A stretch of 64,000 nucleotides of DNA from Burkholderiales bacterium RIFCSPHIGHO2_01_FULL_63_240 (GTDB lineage: Bacteria > Pseudomonadota > Gammaproteobacteria > Burkholderiales > Burkholderiaceae_C): contig MERU01000011.1 of assembly GCA_001770725.1 (NCBI GenBank), forward strand, positions 1 through 64,000, in the 5' to 3' direction. The notes under the pieces are model-generated. The model did not search any database. It was given only the letters and a program-made list of their open reading frames with translations, and had not been told where the DNA came from. Shown one piece after another: positions 18,307 through 27,694 of this stretch (position 1 is its first letter; each line of letters begins with the position of its first letter). Position numbers and translations under genes: made by a program.

Positions 18307-18974
18307 GCCTGGTCTCCATCGATCTTGCGGACCACGGTATCGCCCTGGCTGCGCCTGCTCCAGGCCCAGGTGAGTCCCATCAGTGCGAGGGCGATGAGGG
18401 CGCCAATGCCCCAGCGCCACCAGCTGTGGCCACCATGGGCGTGTTCGTCATCGTGCTGGTTGTCGTGTGGATCGGCATGACCATGGTCATGGCTGTTCTC
18501 GGCCTGCTCCTGGACGTGCCCCGGATTCACCCGCAGCACGCCATCCAACAGGTCGCTTTCTTCCCCATTCAGGATGGTGATGACCACGGGATGCTCACCA
18601 GGGGTGGACAGCAGCTTCAACATGGCCGGGTCATCCACGGCGTAATCGCCCAGATCCGCGTGGAACGTGGCTTTCGCCTTGAGCTGGCCTGACTCGACTT
18701 CGACTTCGGCCTTGAGCACGGGCTCATTGGTGGCGAAGCGGTCGATCAGGATGGATAGTTCACCACCGCCCAGACGGCCGACCAGCTCGAACAGCTCGGA
18801 TTTAGCCTCCAGCCGAGGAGCGGTTGAGGCGGACGCGGTGCCAGTCTGGTTGGTGTCGAGGTGCTCCCCGTTGGGGCCATGAGCCCCAGGAGAGGCCGAC
18901 ACGGCGCCGACGACCGTGCAAAGCACCAAGACCGAGAGCGGCCTGCGCAGCATTGGAAGGGAAATGGTTTTCAT
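18303..18974 (-). CDS. Periplasmic/membrane-anchored His-rich accessory protein of the czc operon
   Basis: A 223-residue protein with a signal peptide, then SPGAHGPNGEHLD (also at the mature N-terminus of the adjacent adaptor), a ~130-residue domain resembling the N-terminal part of some RND adaptors (ELFELVGRLGGGELSILIDRFATNEP), a histidine-rich segment (HDHGHADPHDNQHDDEHAHGGH), and a C-terminal helix ending in WSRRSQGD. It looks like an adaptor-derived domain split off as its own membrane-anchored subunit. It may capture metal and hand it to the pump; that is inference. Both ends overlap neighbours by 4 bases, which indicates tight coupling. Confidence 0.75.
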   Translation of the reverse strand: MKTISLPMLRRPLSVLVLCTVVGAVSASPGAHGPNGEHLDTNQTGTASASTAPRLEAKSELFELVGRLGGGELSILIDRFATNEPVLKAEVEVESGQLKAKATFHADLGDYAVDDPAMLKLLSTPGEHPVVITILNGEESDLLDGVLRVNPGHVQEQAENSHDHGHADPHDNQHDDEHAHGGHSWWRWGIGALIALALMGLTWAWSRRSQGDTVVRKIDGDQA

Positions 18975-20254
18975 GGAAGTTGTCCAAGAGCTTGATGAAG
19001 GCGTGCCTGGGCTTGTCCCAGGACGGCTTGCTGACGGGCATGTGCAGTCGATGCCTGGCCAGCGGCAGCCAGGGCACGGAGCAGTTCGGGCAGAGAGGAC
19101 TCGCCTGCCTGGAAGGACTTCTGGAGCAGTTGCGCACGTTCACGCAGCAGTGCAACGCGCTCCTGCTGGGCTTGTGCCTGAGCCTGGCTGGCCGCCAGGT
19201 GACCCTGGGCCAAGGTGAGCTCCGCCTCCAGTTGCAGACGCAGGCGTTGCTGCACTGCGAATGCTAGGTCTTGCTCGGCCATGGCCGCAGCCAGCCCAGG
19301 CAGGCTTTGGGTCTGCGTGCCAAACGGCATACGCAGAGACAGCGCCACGCTGTTCTGGCGGGGCTGTCCCAGGCCAGGACGCTCCTGACGCAGGCCGATG
19401 CCCAACTCCGGTGGTGCCCCGCGCTGAGCCTGGGCTTGTGCGAGGCGGTGGCTGGCTCGCTGGACCGCGGCCTCGGCTAACTGTGCCTCAGCGTGTTCGT
19501 CCAGCGTCGCTGCCGTCGCCTGAACTCTGACCTCATCGGTCTCAGGCGCTGCCGCCAGTCCGGTCAACAGGGTCCAGGCGCTGCGTTGGGCCACATAGGC
19601 TTGCTGAGCTTCGCGCTCCAGCACGCGTGCCGCCAGCATGTCGGCTTTGGCTGCCATGGCATCGGACGGCGCCAGGTCACCCGCCTTGACGCGTCGTTCA
19701 ACGTCCGCGCTCAGTTGATCCAGCAATTGGCGCTGCTGGGCCGCCTCTTGCCACTCGGCCTCGGAGCGCTTAAGTTGATTGGCAAGGTCGCGCACCTGTG
19801 CCGCTAGCCGCAGGCGAGCCGCCCGCTCCGCGGCGCTGGCCCATGCCGACTCGGCGTCGGCCGCATCCTTTTGCTGTTGACGTTGCCCAAGGCGCCACAG
19901 GGGCAAGGCCACGCCAACATCGGTTTCACGGGCTCCGTCTGCGGCCGTCCCTCGGCCTTCTCGCTGAGCAAGTTCCAAGGTGGGGGCACCTGCCAACCAC
20001 GCCTCCGCGACGCGCAGCTCGGCCTGAGCGTGAGTTTGCCGGCCGCGTGCTTCGACGGCATACAGTGAGCGAGTCCAAGCTGCGTCCAACGCTTGGGCCA
20101 TGGTGGGACGGACCCCTGTGGCTGCGCGAACGGCAGCGGCTGCGGAGGCAGGTGTACGGATGGAAGGGGGCTGCGCCAGCGCGGAGCAGCCCAGGGCGCC
20201 GCCTGCGATCACGCAGGCCACGCGCCATGGGGTCAGCCATGGGGGGGATTTCAT
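18971..20254 (-). CDS. czcC: TolC-family outer-membrane channel (CzcC type)
   Basis: Outer-membrane factor of the tripartite metal pump, about 427 residues. It has a signal peptide (PWRVACVIAGGALGCSALAQ) and two OEP repeats rich in Ala/Gln/Arg/Leu coiled coil (RLAAQVRDLANQLKRSEAEWQEAAQ and ELTLAQGHLAASQAQAQAQQERV). The ATG at 20254 has AGGA five bases upstream; two in-frame upstream ATGs are less well placed. Its stop overlaps the start of the next gene by 4 bases. The order czcC, accessory, czcB, czcA is a single operon. Confidence 0.88.
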   Translation of the reverse strand: MKSPPWLTPWRVACVIAGGALGCSALAQPPSIRTPASAAAAVRAATGVRPTMAQALDAAWTRSLYAVEARGRQTHAQAELRVAEAWLAGAPTLELAQREGRGTAADGARETDVGVALPLWRLGQRQQQKDAADAESAWASAAERAARLRLAAQVRDLANQLKRSEAEWQEAAQQRQLLDQLSADVERRVKAGDLAPSDAMAAKADMLAARVLEREAQQAYVAQRSAWTLLTGLAAAPETDEVRVQATAATLDEHAEAQLAEAAVQRASHRLAQAQAQRGAPPELGIGLRQERPGLGQPRQNSVALSLRMPFGTQTQSLPGLAAAMAEQDLAFAVQQRLRLQLEAELTLAQGHLAASQAQAQAQQERVALLRERAQLLQKSFQAGESSLPELLRALAAAGQASTAHARQQAVLGQAQARLHQALGQLP

Positions 20255-20363
20255 GGTCATCCTGACAGAAACATCGGGCAACCCAGCCGGCTCTCAGCCG
20301 GATCTCAGGTCACCATCGTTCAAACCAAACACGCAGGGGCGAGCCCCGCGCAAAACGGCGGTG

Positions 20364-20717
20364 TCAGGTGCGTGATTGGGGAGGTCGCTCGGGGCTGCGC
20401 AAGAACGGCAGCGGTGGAGCGGCGGCGTGAGCGACGGCCGGAGGGGCCGAACGTATGCTCAGAACCGGGAGCACGGTTTCGGTTAGCAAGCCCGGAGCGA
20501 ACAGGCATGCGTCGCTCATCGCATGCTGGGTCGATGCCGGTGACTCGTCCTGATGGAACTCCCCATCGTGGCCATCATGGTGATGGGCCGTGCTTTCGAA
20601 ATGGAGCAGGGCGTGAACCATTTCCTTGCCCTCGGTCACCAAAACGCCCAGCCCAGCATAGGCCAGCGACTGCCAGCACATGCATAGAACGAGGAGGATG
20701 GAGACCCAACGGCGCAT
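20364..20717 (-). CDS. CzcI-like small periplasmic His-rich protein
   Basis: A 117-residue secreted protein: signal peptide MRRWVSILLVLCMCWQSLAYA, a histidine-rich segment (HHHDGHDGEFHQ) and a proline-rich end with SPERPP. Small proteins of this form (CzcI family) stand first in czc operons and modulate metal-induced expression. The assignment rests on size, position upstream of czcC, signal peptide and the ERPP-type tail. No two-component or MerR/ArsR regulator gene is visible near the operon. Confidence 0.65.
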   Translation of the reverse strand: MRRWVSILLVLCMCWQSLAYAGLGVLVTEGKEMVHALLHFESTAHHHDGHDGEFHQDESPASTQHAMSDACLFAPGLLTETVLPVLSIRSAPPAVAHAAAPPLPFLRSPERPPQSRT

Positions 20718-20947
20718 GGGTGGGCAGTCTAGCAGGAGGTCTGGGCTGTGGTGTCAATTGCCATGTTCGTTGGGCGTGATCGTGGGCAATGTACCAAGAA
20801 GTGGCCAATTGCGTGCGTGTTGACCTAGTGACTGCAATGTTGCCCAAACCGTGAGTTCGGCATGTGGCCGCGACCGGCAGCAAGCGCTGCGAACTTGTCA
20901 CTCGGTTCGTGGCATTGCCCTCAACAGCCCAGGCCGAAGGCTGCCTA

Positions 20948-22252
20948 TCAAGCTCTCACCGTCGGCACCTCATTCCATCGAGTGGTGTAGCAAGGAGTAC
21001 GCCGTAATTGACGCATTCCCCAGGTGTTAGCCCCCTGGGTGAGGCCGGAGCTGCCAAGCAATACCGTTCGCTTGCCAAACCGGTCATTGACTTCGTCCAT
21101 GGCACGCATCAACTTTGAGCGGTCGCGCTGATCGTTCAATGGAGCCGCCCAGTCCAGCGCTGCCTGAACAAAGTTGTCTGGCACCAGATCCAACAACATC
21201 ATGCCAGCCTTGGCCAGCTGAAATCCGGGTTCGTAGATGCTACGCAGCCCCTTCACCGCTGCGTTAGCCAACTCCGTGGTGTCCGCGCTGGGACGTATCA
21301 ACGGCACGACCACGCTCTTGGAGAACCGTGGACCATCCCTGAATGGTGATGTCCTTGCGAACACCAGCACCTGCCCAGCCAGATGCCGTTGCTTGCGCAG
21401 CTTCTCAGCTGCCCGTGAGGTGAACTCACTGATAGCCTCCCGCAGCTCGGTCAGCCCTGTGACGGGTTGGCCGAAGCTGCGTGTGCAGGCGATCTGCTTC
21501 TTGGGTGTGGGCACGTCGGACAGTTCAATGCAGGGCTCGCCTCTCAGCTCACGCCAGGTGCGCTCCAGCACCACGCCCCAAGTGCTTCTCACCACCGAGC
21601 TGGGCAGATCAACGAAATCCTGCACGGACGTGACCCCACGCTCTTTGAGCTGCGTGCTGATCTGACGGCCGATGCCCCACACCTCGCCAACGTCGGTGGA
21701 GGACATGACGTCCCGCAATTGATCTGCTCCGAGTCTGGACAGGTCGCACACTGTGGCGAGTTCATCCGGGTAGCTGCCGGGCTTGCGCTCGGCTGTCTTG
21801 GCGATGTGGTTGGCCAGCTTTGCGAGGGTCTTGGTGTGGGCGATCCCGATGCCACAAGGGATGCCGATCCATTGGTTGATACGGGCGCGGATCTTCCAGG
21901 CTCGCTCGACCAGGTCACCCCGTACGCCATGCAAACCGATGAAGCTCTCGTCGATGCTGTAGATTTCCTGGGTGGGACCCAGCCCTGCGGCCAGGCTCAT
22001 CATGCGGTCGCTCATGTCACCGTAGAGCGTGAAGTTGGCCGACAAGGCGACAAGCCCGGCCTGCTCCTCCAGATGGCGGATCTTGAACCAGGGCTCACCC
22101 ATCTTGATGCCGAGCGCCTTGGCCTCGTTGCTGCGCGCAATCGCGCAACCATCGTTTGAAGACAGCACAATCACTGGACGGCCGTTCAAACTGGGGCGGA
22201 ACACGCGTTCACAGCTGACATAAAAGTTCGATGCGTCAATCAAGGCAAGCAT
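20948..22252 (-). CDS. umuC: DNA polymerase V catalytic subunit UmuC
   Basis: Y-family error-prone polymerase for SOS translesion synthesis, 434 residues. Catalytic motifs are present: MLALIDASNFYVSCERVF at the N-terminus, and IYSIDESF with the DE metal ligands near residue 100. An HhH region follows (GIGRQISTQLKERGV), then the little-finger domain and a DUF4113-like C-terminus with the TPCYTTRW tail. The ATG at 22252 lies 4 bases after the stop of the recombinase accessory gene. umuD is 5.5 kb away on the same strand (28186-27746), separated by three recombinases. The first 14 codons appear to be a replacement for the stub left beside umuD. Confidence 0.93.
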   Translation of the reverse strand: MLALIDASNFYVSCERVFRPSLNGRPVIVLSSNDGCAIARSNEAKALGIKMGEPWFKIRHLEEQAGLVALSANFTLYGDMSDRMMSLAAGLGPTQEIYSIDESFIGLHGVRGDLVERAWKIRARINQWIGIPCGIGIAHTKTLAKLANHIAKTAERKPGSYPDELATVCDLSRLGADQLRDVMSSTDVGEVWGIGRQISTQLKERGVTSVQDFVDLPSSVVRSTWGVVLERTWRELRGEPCIELSDVPTPKKQIACTRSFGQPVTGLTELREAISEFTSRAAEKLRKQRHLAGQVLVFARTSPFRDGPRFSKSVVVPLIRPSADTTELANAAVKGLRSIYEPGFQLAKAGMMLLDLVPDNFVQAALDWAAPLNDQRDRSKLMRAMDEVNDRFGKRTVLLGSSGLTQGANTWGMRQLRRTPCYTTRWNEVPTVRA

Positions 22253-22256
22253 GTGA

Positions 22257-22676
22257 TTACCTTGAGGCGATCGTCGGAGTCGCGAAGGACACGACCTTGC
22301 CGTTGCCTGTTTCTTCGTAAACGGCAAGCTTGCTCAAAAGGGTCAAGTTGATCGAGGCCAGCTTCGCAGCGTCAAGTCGCAAACGTTCAACTTCGGCGCG
22401 CAGTTCGCGGTTGCGTTCTCGCTCCTTTACCAAGGCTTCATGCTTCGCGTCCCGCTGCAATCGTGTGGATTTCCCAACGACACCACGGATTCTCTCGGCG
22501 ATGTCGGGGTAGGTGTTGTGGATCAGCGCAGGGGTGACCTCCGCCGCTTTGGCGACCGCAGAGATGCTGACCTTGTCGCCCGAATTTTGGAGCTGATCAA
22601 TGGCCTCTCTGAGGCGCTTTTCCGTAAGCTGGCGGCTTCTTGTAGCGGCCGATCCGTTTGGTACAGATGGACTCAT
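22257..22676 (-). CDS. TnpC-like accessory protein (DUF6262-like) of the recombinase trio
   Basis: A 139-residue protein with an N-terminal helix-turn-helix (KVSISAVAKAAEVTPALIHNTYPDIAERI) and a C-terminal coiled coil (KERERNRELRAEVERLRLDAAKLASINLTLL). This layout matches the small TnpC/DUF6262 proteins that accompany paired recombinases in Tn554-type elements. It probably binds the element ends or fixes orientation of recombination. The start overlaps the stop of the 610-residue recombinase (ATGA). Confidence 0.75.
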   Translation of the reverse strand: MSPSVPNGSAATRSRQLTEKRLREAIDQLQNSGDKVSISAVAKAAEVTPALIHNTYPDIAERIRGVVGKSTRLQRDAKHEALVKERERNRELRAEVERLRLDAAKLASINLTLLSKLAVYEETGNGKVVSFATPTIASR

Positions 22677-24487
22677 ATTTGGCTGCTTTCAATGGGTTGG
22701 ATTTCGGCGATCACACCATTCACCGCGACGCCAAAGTCTGCAATCACCTTGGCAGAAAGCGCAAGATCCCGGCGAATGCGTGCGTTGGCGACTGGCCCCA
22801 AGTCGTCGAGCTCCAGCATTTCCCGATGCTGCTCATGGATGCCTTGCCACACGCCGATGTGCTCTTCGTCGATGACCGAGTTCCTGCAATCCACGCATCG
22901 GGTGCTTTCATAGAGACCGGCGCCGCCGCAACCGGAGTCCTGCGCAATGCACCAACCATGCCCCGTCGCGCGAATGTTGATCTGCATGGCCGTGTTGGCC
23001 ACAAGCCGCTCGCGGTCAGGCACTGCGCTTGCCCTCATTTCGAGGATTTTCCGGCCGGCGCCGCCGCTCAGGCGCTGATCTGGACTGCTCCAGGTCTCCA
23101 ACAGATCCCTCTTGATGTCGAAGTACTCAGCCAGCATGTCTTCGTAAAGGGCCGGGTCCTGAGCCGGGTTCGCGGCATAGAGCTGGGACATGCTGATGCT
23201 CGAATGCTTGAACTGCCATTTGAGAAACACCAGCGCTTGGCGTCCCATCCTGGATTCCACAAAGGTTCTGGCGTAGGTGCGACGACATTGGTGGGGACTG
23301 AGTTTCCACTCCTGCCCGGCCTTGCTGGCCAGGCGCAGCATGGCCACGCGTGATGCCACACCGCTCAATGCGGTGATCTGGTTGTATTTGCCATAGATCA
23401 CCCCCAGGAAGACCCGCTGCACATCCCCTCTGGCTTGAATGAGCCGCTTGACGAAATCCCTGCGTCCTGAGGCATCGTTCATCTGGGCGATAGAAGCCTC
23501 AAGCGCGTCAATCTCGTCCTTGAGGGCGGCGCGCAGCGGTTCAGAGTAGCGTTCCAGAACTTCGACGACTTTGAGCGTCATCGGTGGCACCATGTATTCA
23601 ACACGGCCTTTTCCGGTTTTGTGCTCAACCGAGGTTACCCAGCAATATTCAACCTCGTCACGCAGCTCGCGCCGACCGGCACCCACCTCGATGCCGATCA
23701 CTTCATCATTGCGCATGCCGGATGTGATGGAGAGTAGATAGAGGCAAGCATCGCGCAAGTCGCGCATGGGCTCCGTAGATGGCCCAAGCGTGCCTGCATC
23801 GCGCTGACTAAACAAATTCTCCGCTTGGTTGAATATGCGTTCGCAATGAATAAACAACGCACTTTGCACCTCTCGCGGAATCACGGGCGTCTTGCCAACG
23901 CCCAATCCCGTGGACGATCTGACCTCATGGCCCATCAGACCACAGTAGGCCGCGAAAGGCATGTCACCCCATGGATATTGACCGGGAGGCTCATGCAAGT
24001 GATCCCGAAAGACCCACGCCAAGTCGACAATTTCAAGTCTGGATTTGATCCCGCGTGGCCGAAGTCTTTCGTCCTTGCACAGCTGACGGAAGGTCGCCAG
24101 GTGCAATGGCTTGATCTCGTTGAAGGACTTAACTCCATGCTGAGTCAACCAGCGAAGAAGCGGCCCGGCGCTCACTGCCGCAATAAAAATGGTTCTGGCA
24201 ATTGCAGCCTTGTAGCCAGGCCGCCCAAATTTGAACCACTCAAAAAGTGCGGCTTTTGTATCCTTGAGAAGTGATGGCGGCACGTCCACGGGCCAGACGA
24301 TTGTCTTCATGGACTCTGGAATGTTGGACTGCTCGAAGTAAGGGGTCAAATCCCATCTCGCATCGTCAAAACGACTGAGTACATGCTTGTGCCCATGGTC
24401 ATCGATCACCTCGCTGACCACCGTATAGGTTAGATCGGGCGGTCTGACATGGTGCGGTGCGGCGCGGATGGCCAAGTTATCCACCAT
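22673..24487 (-). CDS. Tyrosine recombinase, third of the trio
   Basis: About 604-residue site-specific recombinase. Catalytic positions can be read in the C-terminal half: Arg in TSGMRNDEVIG, Lys in SVEHKTGKGRVEY, HxxR in SPHQCRRTYARTF, His in FKHSSISMSQLY and Tyr in the same segment (LYAANP). A cysteine-containing C-terminal region follows the catalytic domain. I chose the ATG at 24487 (11-base overlap with the preceding gene); an upstream start at 24505 is possible. All catalytic residues seem intact. Confidence 0.85.
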   Translation of the reverse strand: MVDNLAIRAAPHHVRPPDLTYTVVSEVIDDHGHKHVLSRFDDARWDLTPYFEQSNIPESMKTIVWPVDVPPSLLKDTKAALFEWFKFGRPGYKAAIARTIFIAAVSAGPLLRWLTQHGVKSFNEIKPLHLATFRQLCKDERLRPRGIKSRLEIVDLAWVFRDHLHEPPGQYPWGDMPFAAYCGLMGHEVRSSTGLGVGKTPVIPREVQSALFIHCERIFNQAENLFSQRDAGTLGPSTEPMRDLRDACLYLLSITSGMRNDEVIGIEVGAGRRELRDEVEYCWVTSVEHKTGKGRVEYMVPPMTLKVVEVLERYSEPLRAALKDEIDALEASIAQMNDASGRRDFVKRLIQARGDVQRVFLGVIYGKYNQITALSGVASRVAMLRLASKAGQEWKLSPHQCRRTYARTFVESRMGRQALVFLKWQFKHSSISMSQLYAANPAQDPALYEDMLAEYFDIKRDLLETWSSPDQRLSGGAGRKILEMRASAVPDRERLVANTAMQINIRATGHGWCIAQDSGCGGAGLYESTRCVDCRNSVIDEEHIGVWQGIHEQHREMLELDDLGPVANARIRRDLALSAKVIADFGVAVNGVIAEIQPIESSQI

Positions 24488-26144
24488 GGACTCTCCCGTT
24501 CGCAAGTGTGACGGCCCTCATACGCGCAGCCCAGAATGGATGTGGCTTCGTGATGGCCAAAGACTTTGCTTCCTCCACAACAGAGCGGGCGAACTTCGCA
24601 GCGGTGAATCGATCGATCAACGCCATCAATTCACGTTTGTGGTCGCGCCAAGGCCCCATGTCAGGTCCGACCATGTAGTCAATTTCAGATTGAAGAAACA
24701 GTTGGAAACTGAACAAGCGGTGCAAGTCCTTGACGCTCCCTACCACCACATAGGTCGGACAAGTCAGGCATTCGGTAAACCGGTCGCAGTGGTCAATGCC
24801 ATTTTTTGGCGCGTTCTTTCCATCCAGGGAACTTGCGCACTTCCCCACGGGCGTGTTCTGAACGGTCTTTCTGATGGACACCGGCATGCTGGACTGCACA
24901 GCTTCTTTGCCACGAAAAATCTCCGGCAAGGCCAGCCCAACAAAGCGCGCTGCATCAACCTTCATGTCTTCGGTCAGGCTAAGGTAGTGTTGATCCGCCA
25001 CATCAGGGGAATGGCCGATGGCAGCTGCTACTGCAATCAAATCGCCATCGCTGAGCTTCCAAAGCTTGGCAGCCATGGTCTTGCGCAGGCGAGTCGGTGT
25101 TGGCGCCAATGGCTTTCCGTCGTCGCCTAGCAACCCATGCCGTAAGACAAATTTCCTGATCCCAACTCTCAAGCTGTTTTCGGACAGCGCCAACAACTCC
25201 CCATGGACTTTTCGTGATTGGGATCGATACAGCCATATCCGGTCTCGGATTTTGGGTGGAGCTTCTGCGGATAGGTGTTCCGTCCTGGCGATCACCCCTC
25301 GCAACACGGCAACGCCGTCCATGGGCACAACGGTTGTGCCCAGGTTGCCATCAGATTGACGCATAGGGTTTGCTTGTTGGCCTTTTCCACGCCGCTTGAA
25401 GGTCCGCATCACCATCATGTTGGGAATGAATGGATTTGGAGTCAGACAATCCCGCGTGGCTTCGAGCAAAGGAGTGGTGTTGATTCCTGTGCGCAACGCG
25501 ATCACCAGAAATGACACGGCCAGCGCTTCGGAGTCGGGACCTCTGAATTCATTGCGATGGATCGCGATCAAGTCCCTTTTCAAGGCTTCTGCCAAGCGAA
25601 GGATTTCCGCATTCGACAACGCCTTGGCGCTAAGGCGATTTGCCGCCTTATTGCTGAAAGCCTTGACCGGAAACAACCTCTCGGCATCAATCGGACCCAG
25701 CCCAAGATTGCAAATGGCAATTAGCATTGGCTTGACATGGGCGTAATTCGTGTGAGCGCTCGTTCTGGAGGGATACCTGCGAGTGAGCCAAGCAACAAAG
25801 CCATTTATGTGCTCCGGCCGCATGTGTTTGGGGTCGGCAGGTCCTTTCGAAGCAATCAAAAAGTCAAGCCATCTGGGCCAGCCGGAACCCGCATAGTTGA
25901 TGATTGTTTTCGGTGCAACCGTTCCAGAATCAGCAACCAATCGCAAAGCTGCAAGACCAGCCCGCACCCATGCGTCAAAGCCTCTGCCCAAATAGCCCTT
26001 GTAATCCACCCTCCTGCGGGAAGTCGCATCGACCTCCAGCTCGAACGCGGGACCGTCTGTGAACAAGGTCTCTGATTGCCCCGTTGGTGGTTGCGAGTTG
26101 CCGGAGTGAGTTGACGACACGCGGTAGGACTTTGGTTTTCTCAT
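24477..26144 (-). CDS. Tyrosine recombinase, second of the trio
   Basis: A 555-residue recombinase. The catalytic Arg lies in ALRTGINTTPLLEAT, a Lys in FKRRGKGQ, the third-box motif is TRLRKTMA (Thr in place of the usual His), then His in AIGHSPDVADQHY and the nucleophilic Tyr in HYLSL. A C-terminal segment with four cysteines (CASSLD...HCDRFTECLTCP) suggests a zinc-binding module, as in other TnpB-type recombinases. Its start overlaps the stop of the first recombinase (ATGA). Confidence 0.83.
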   Translation of the reverse strand: MRKPKSYRVSSTHSGNSQPPTGQSETLFTDGPAFELEVDATSRRRVDYKGYLGRGFDAWVRAGLAALRLVADSGTVAPKTIINYAGSGWPRWLDFLIASKGPADPKHMRPEHINGFVAWLTRRYPSRTSAHTNYAHVKPMLIAICNLGLGPIDAERLFPVKAFSNKAANRLSAKALSNAEILRLAEALKRDLIAIHRNEFRGPDSEALAVSFLVIALRTGINTTPLLEATRDCLTPNPFIPNMMVMRTFKRRGKGQQANPMRQSDGNLGTTVVPMDGVAVLRGVIARTEHLSAEAPPKIRDRIWLYRSQSRKVHGELLALSENSLRVGIRKFVLRHGLLGDDGKPLAPTPTRLRKTMAAKLWKLSDGDLIAVAAAIGHSPDVADQHYLSLTEDMKVDAARFVGLALPEIFRGKEAVQSSMPVSIRKTVQNTPVGKCASSLDGKNAPKNGIDHCDRFTECLTCPTYVVVGSVKDLHRLFSFQLFLQSEIDYMVGPDMGPWRDHKRELMALIDRFTAAKFARSVVEEAKSLAITKPHPFWAARMRAVTLANGRVHGG

Positions 26145-27292
26145 GCAGCATTCCCATCGCCAAAGATGCCATCGACAAAGTCCTCGTGTGCCAGCACAAG
26201 CTGCGCTTCCAACTGATTGATCAGGTGCAGATATTCGGCGGTGGTCTGAACGTCCGAGTGGCCCAAGCGATCGCGCACATACAGAAGAGGCTCACCCATG
26301 AATGAGGGGCTCTTACGAAGCGCGGCCAGTGTATAAGTGGCATAGGTATGGCGCAACATGTGGGCCGTGACTGGGAATCCCACTCTTTTGGAGAGCTCGC
26401 CGAACAGTCCCACGACACTGGTCCTTGCCATTTCAGATCCGTATGCCGTCAATACCAACGCGTCGGGATCACCCCCACCACGGCTTTTCCTCAGCTCACG
26501 TTCCAGATTTTTATAGGCGTTTAGTTCCTCCATCAGCCGCCATGGAAGATCCACCGAGCGAGGGCGCTCAAATTTGATCGACAAATCTTGCGGGCTCAAA
26601 TCCATGCGTATCACCTGTCCCTCAACAAGACCTTTTCGTCCTGCAGGGTCAAAAACGTATTTCGCTGGGAATGTACGCGCCTCGCATGACCGCAGACCTG
26701 ATTGCAGCATCAGCTCAAAGAGGAGTCGATGGCTTGGGTTGTGCAGGTGTTGGCGGCAAACCTGAACTTGATGATTGGTCAAGAACTTGATGGGCGAGCG
26801 GTATTCACGAAGCAATACCGATGCGCGCTCAACCGTTGCCCCGCCTGTTTTCACATGCGCAAGCATTCCGTGTTTGCCATGCGCTCGGATCTGTCGATCG
26901 GAGAAGGGCAAACTGGCGATGTATCCCCTCTGGCTCGCCCACTCATAGAAGCGAACAACCAGGGAGAGTCGTTTATTGATGGTTCTCGGCGCAAGTTTCA
27001 GTTCACCGGCAGACCAATCTCGGTAGCGACTCAGTGGCGACGCGCCAATTGGCGCATTGGTTTGATCCCACGCCAACCCATTGGCGTTCAGGAAAGCAAA
27101 GTAGTCGTAGAGGCGTCTGCCAACTGCTTCCCAGGTCAACTTGCTGCGCATCGAACCGCTCTCAAGCAATGCGTGCAAGAGAAAGTTCTGGGCTGGCTGC
27201 AATGGCATGCACTCGTCGTCAATCAGCAGAGGAAAGCCTTCTACCGGCCTGCCACCAATTTCCAGATCACGAGTCGAAAAGAGCAACTTCAT
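26141..27292 (-). CDS. Tyrosine recombinase, first of the trio
   Basis: A 383-residue recombinase, the most canonical of the three. Arg is in LQSGLRSCEARTF, HxxR in AHMLRHTYATYTLAAL, and His plus Tyr in DRLGHSDVQTTAEYLHLI. The N-terminal SAM-like region spans residues ~50-150. The ATG at 27292 overlaps the stop of the upstream small gene (ATGA), so I prefer it to the longer frame beginning at 27343. Confidence 0.88.
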   Translation of the reverse strand: MKLLFSTRDLEIGGRPVEGFPLLIDDECMPLQPAQNFLLHALLESGSMRSKLTWEAVGRRLYDYFAFLNANGLAWDQTNAPIGASPLSRYRDWSAGELKLAPRTINKRLSLVVRFYEWASQRGYIASLPFSDRQIRAHGKHGMLAHVKTGGATVERASVLLREYRSPIKFLTNHQVQVCRQHLHNPSHRLLFELMLQSGLRSCEARTFPAKYVFDPAGRKGLVEGQVIRMDLSPQDLSIKFERPRSVDLPWRLMEELNAYKNLERELRKSRGGGDPDALVLTAYGSEMARTSVVGLFGELSKRVGFPVTAHMLRHTYATYTLAALRKSPSFMGEPLLYVRDRLGHSDVQTTAEYLHLINQLEAQLVLAHEDFVDGIFGDGNAA

Positions 27293-27585
27293 CGATTGCG
27301 TTCCGCAAGCAAGCGGGCCACCTTCTTGAAGCTGATGCCACAAAGGTGCATGGCCAAATCCAGCGCACCTACGCCACCGCAGTTGGCTCGGTCATCCCAA
27401 AATTTTGGCCCGGTGCAAAGAATCTCGAGGTCGTTGCCAGCCACAGAGGCTTGCCAACGGGACGACCGCGTGTTGAGCCGTGGCACATAAGACAGATCTT
27501 CCTTCGCATAGTCAGCCAGTGCCCTCAGCACCATGGCTGCATCAAGCGACTGCCAACGGGCCAATTCAGAGTTATCAACAGGCAT
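27289..27585 (-). CDS. Small protein with primase-type (CHC2-like) domain heading the recombinase operon
   Basis: About 98 residues from the ATG at 27585. The pattern SVAGNDLEILCTGPKFWDDRANCGGVGALDLAMHLCGISFKKVARLL resembles the CHC2/zinc-finger primase fold found at the N-termini of some plasmid primases and toprim proteins (GxxFxD...GGGAIDLxMHL). The metal-binding cysteines of true CHC2 fingers are mostly missing. Role is unknown; the position as first gene of the recombinase operon suggests DNA binding linked to mobility. A longer frame starting at 27660 exists, but lacks additional recognisable sequence. Confidence 0.55.
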   Translation of the reverse strand: MPVDNSELARWQSLDAAMVLRALADYAKEDLSYVPRLNTRSSRWQASVAGNDLEILCTGPKFWDDRANCGGVGALDLAMHLCGISFKKVARLLAERNR

Positions 27586-27694
27586 CTTCCTCCCCCAGCC
27601 CCCGCATGCTACTCGTCTCAAAGAGACGATGAATCCGAAGTCAGGAAGGCAGGAATACATGACTGAATATTACTAACACTTGGATCAGGTCAGA

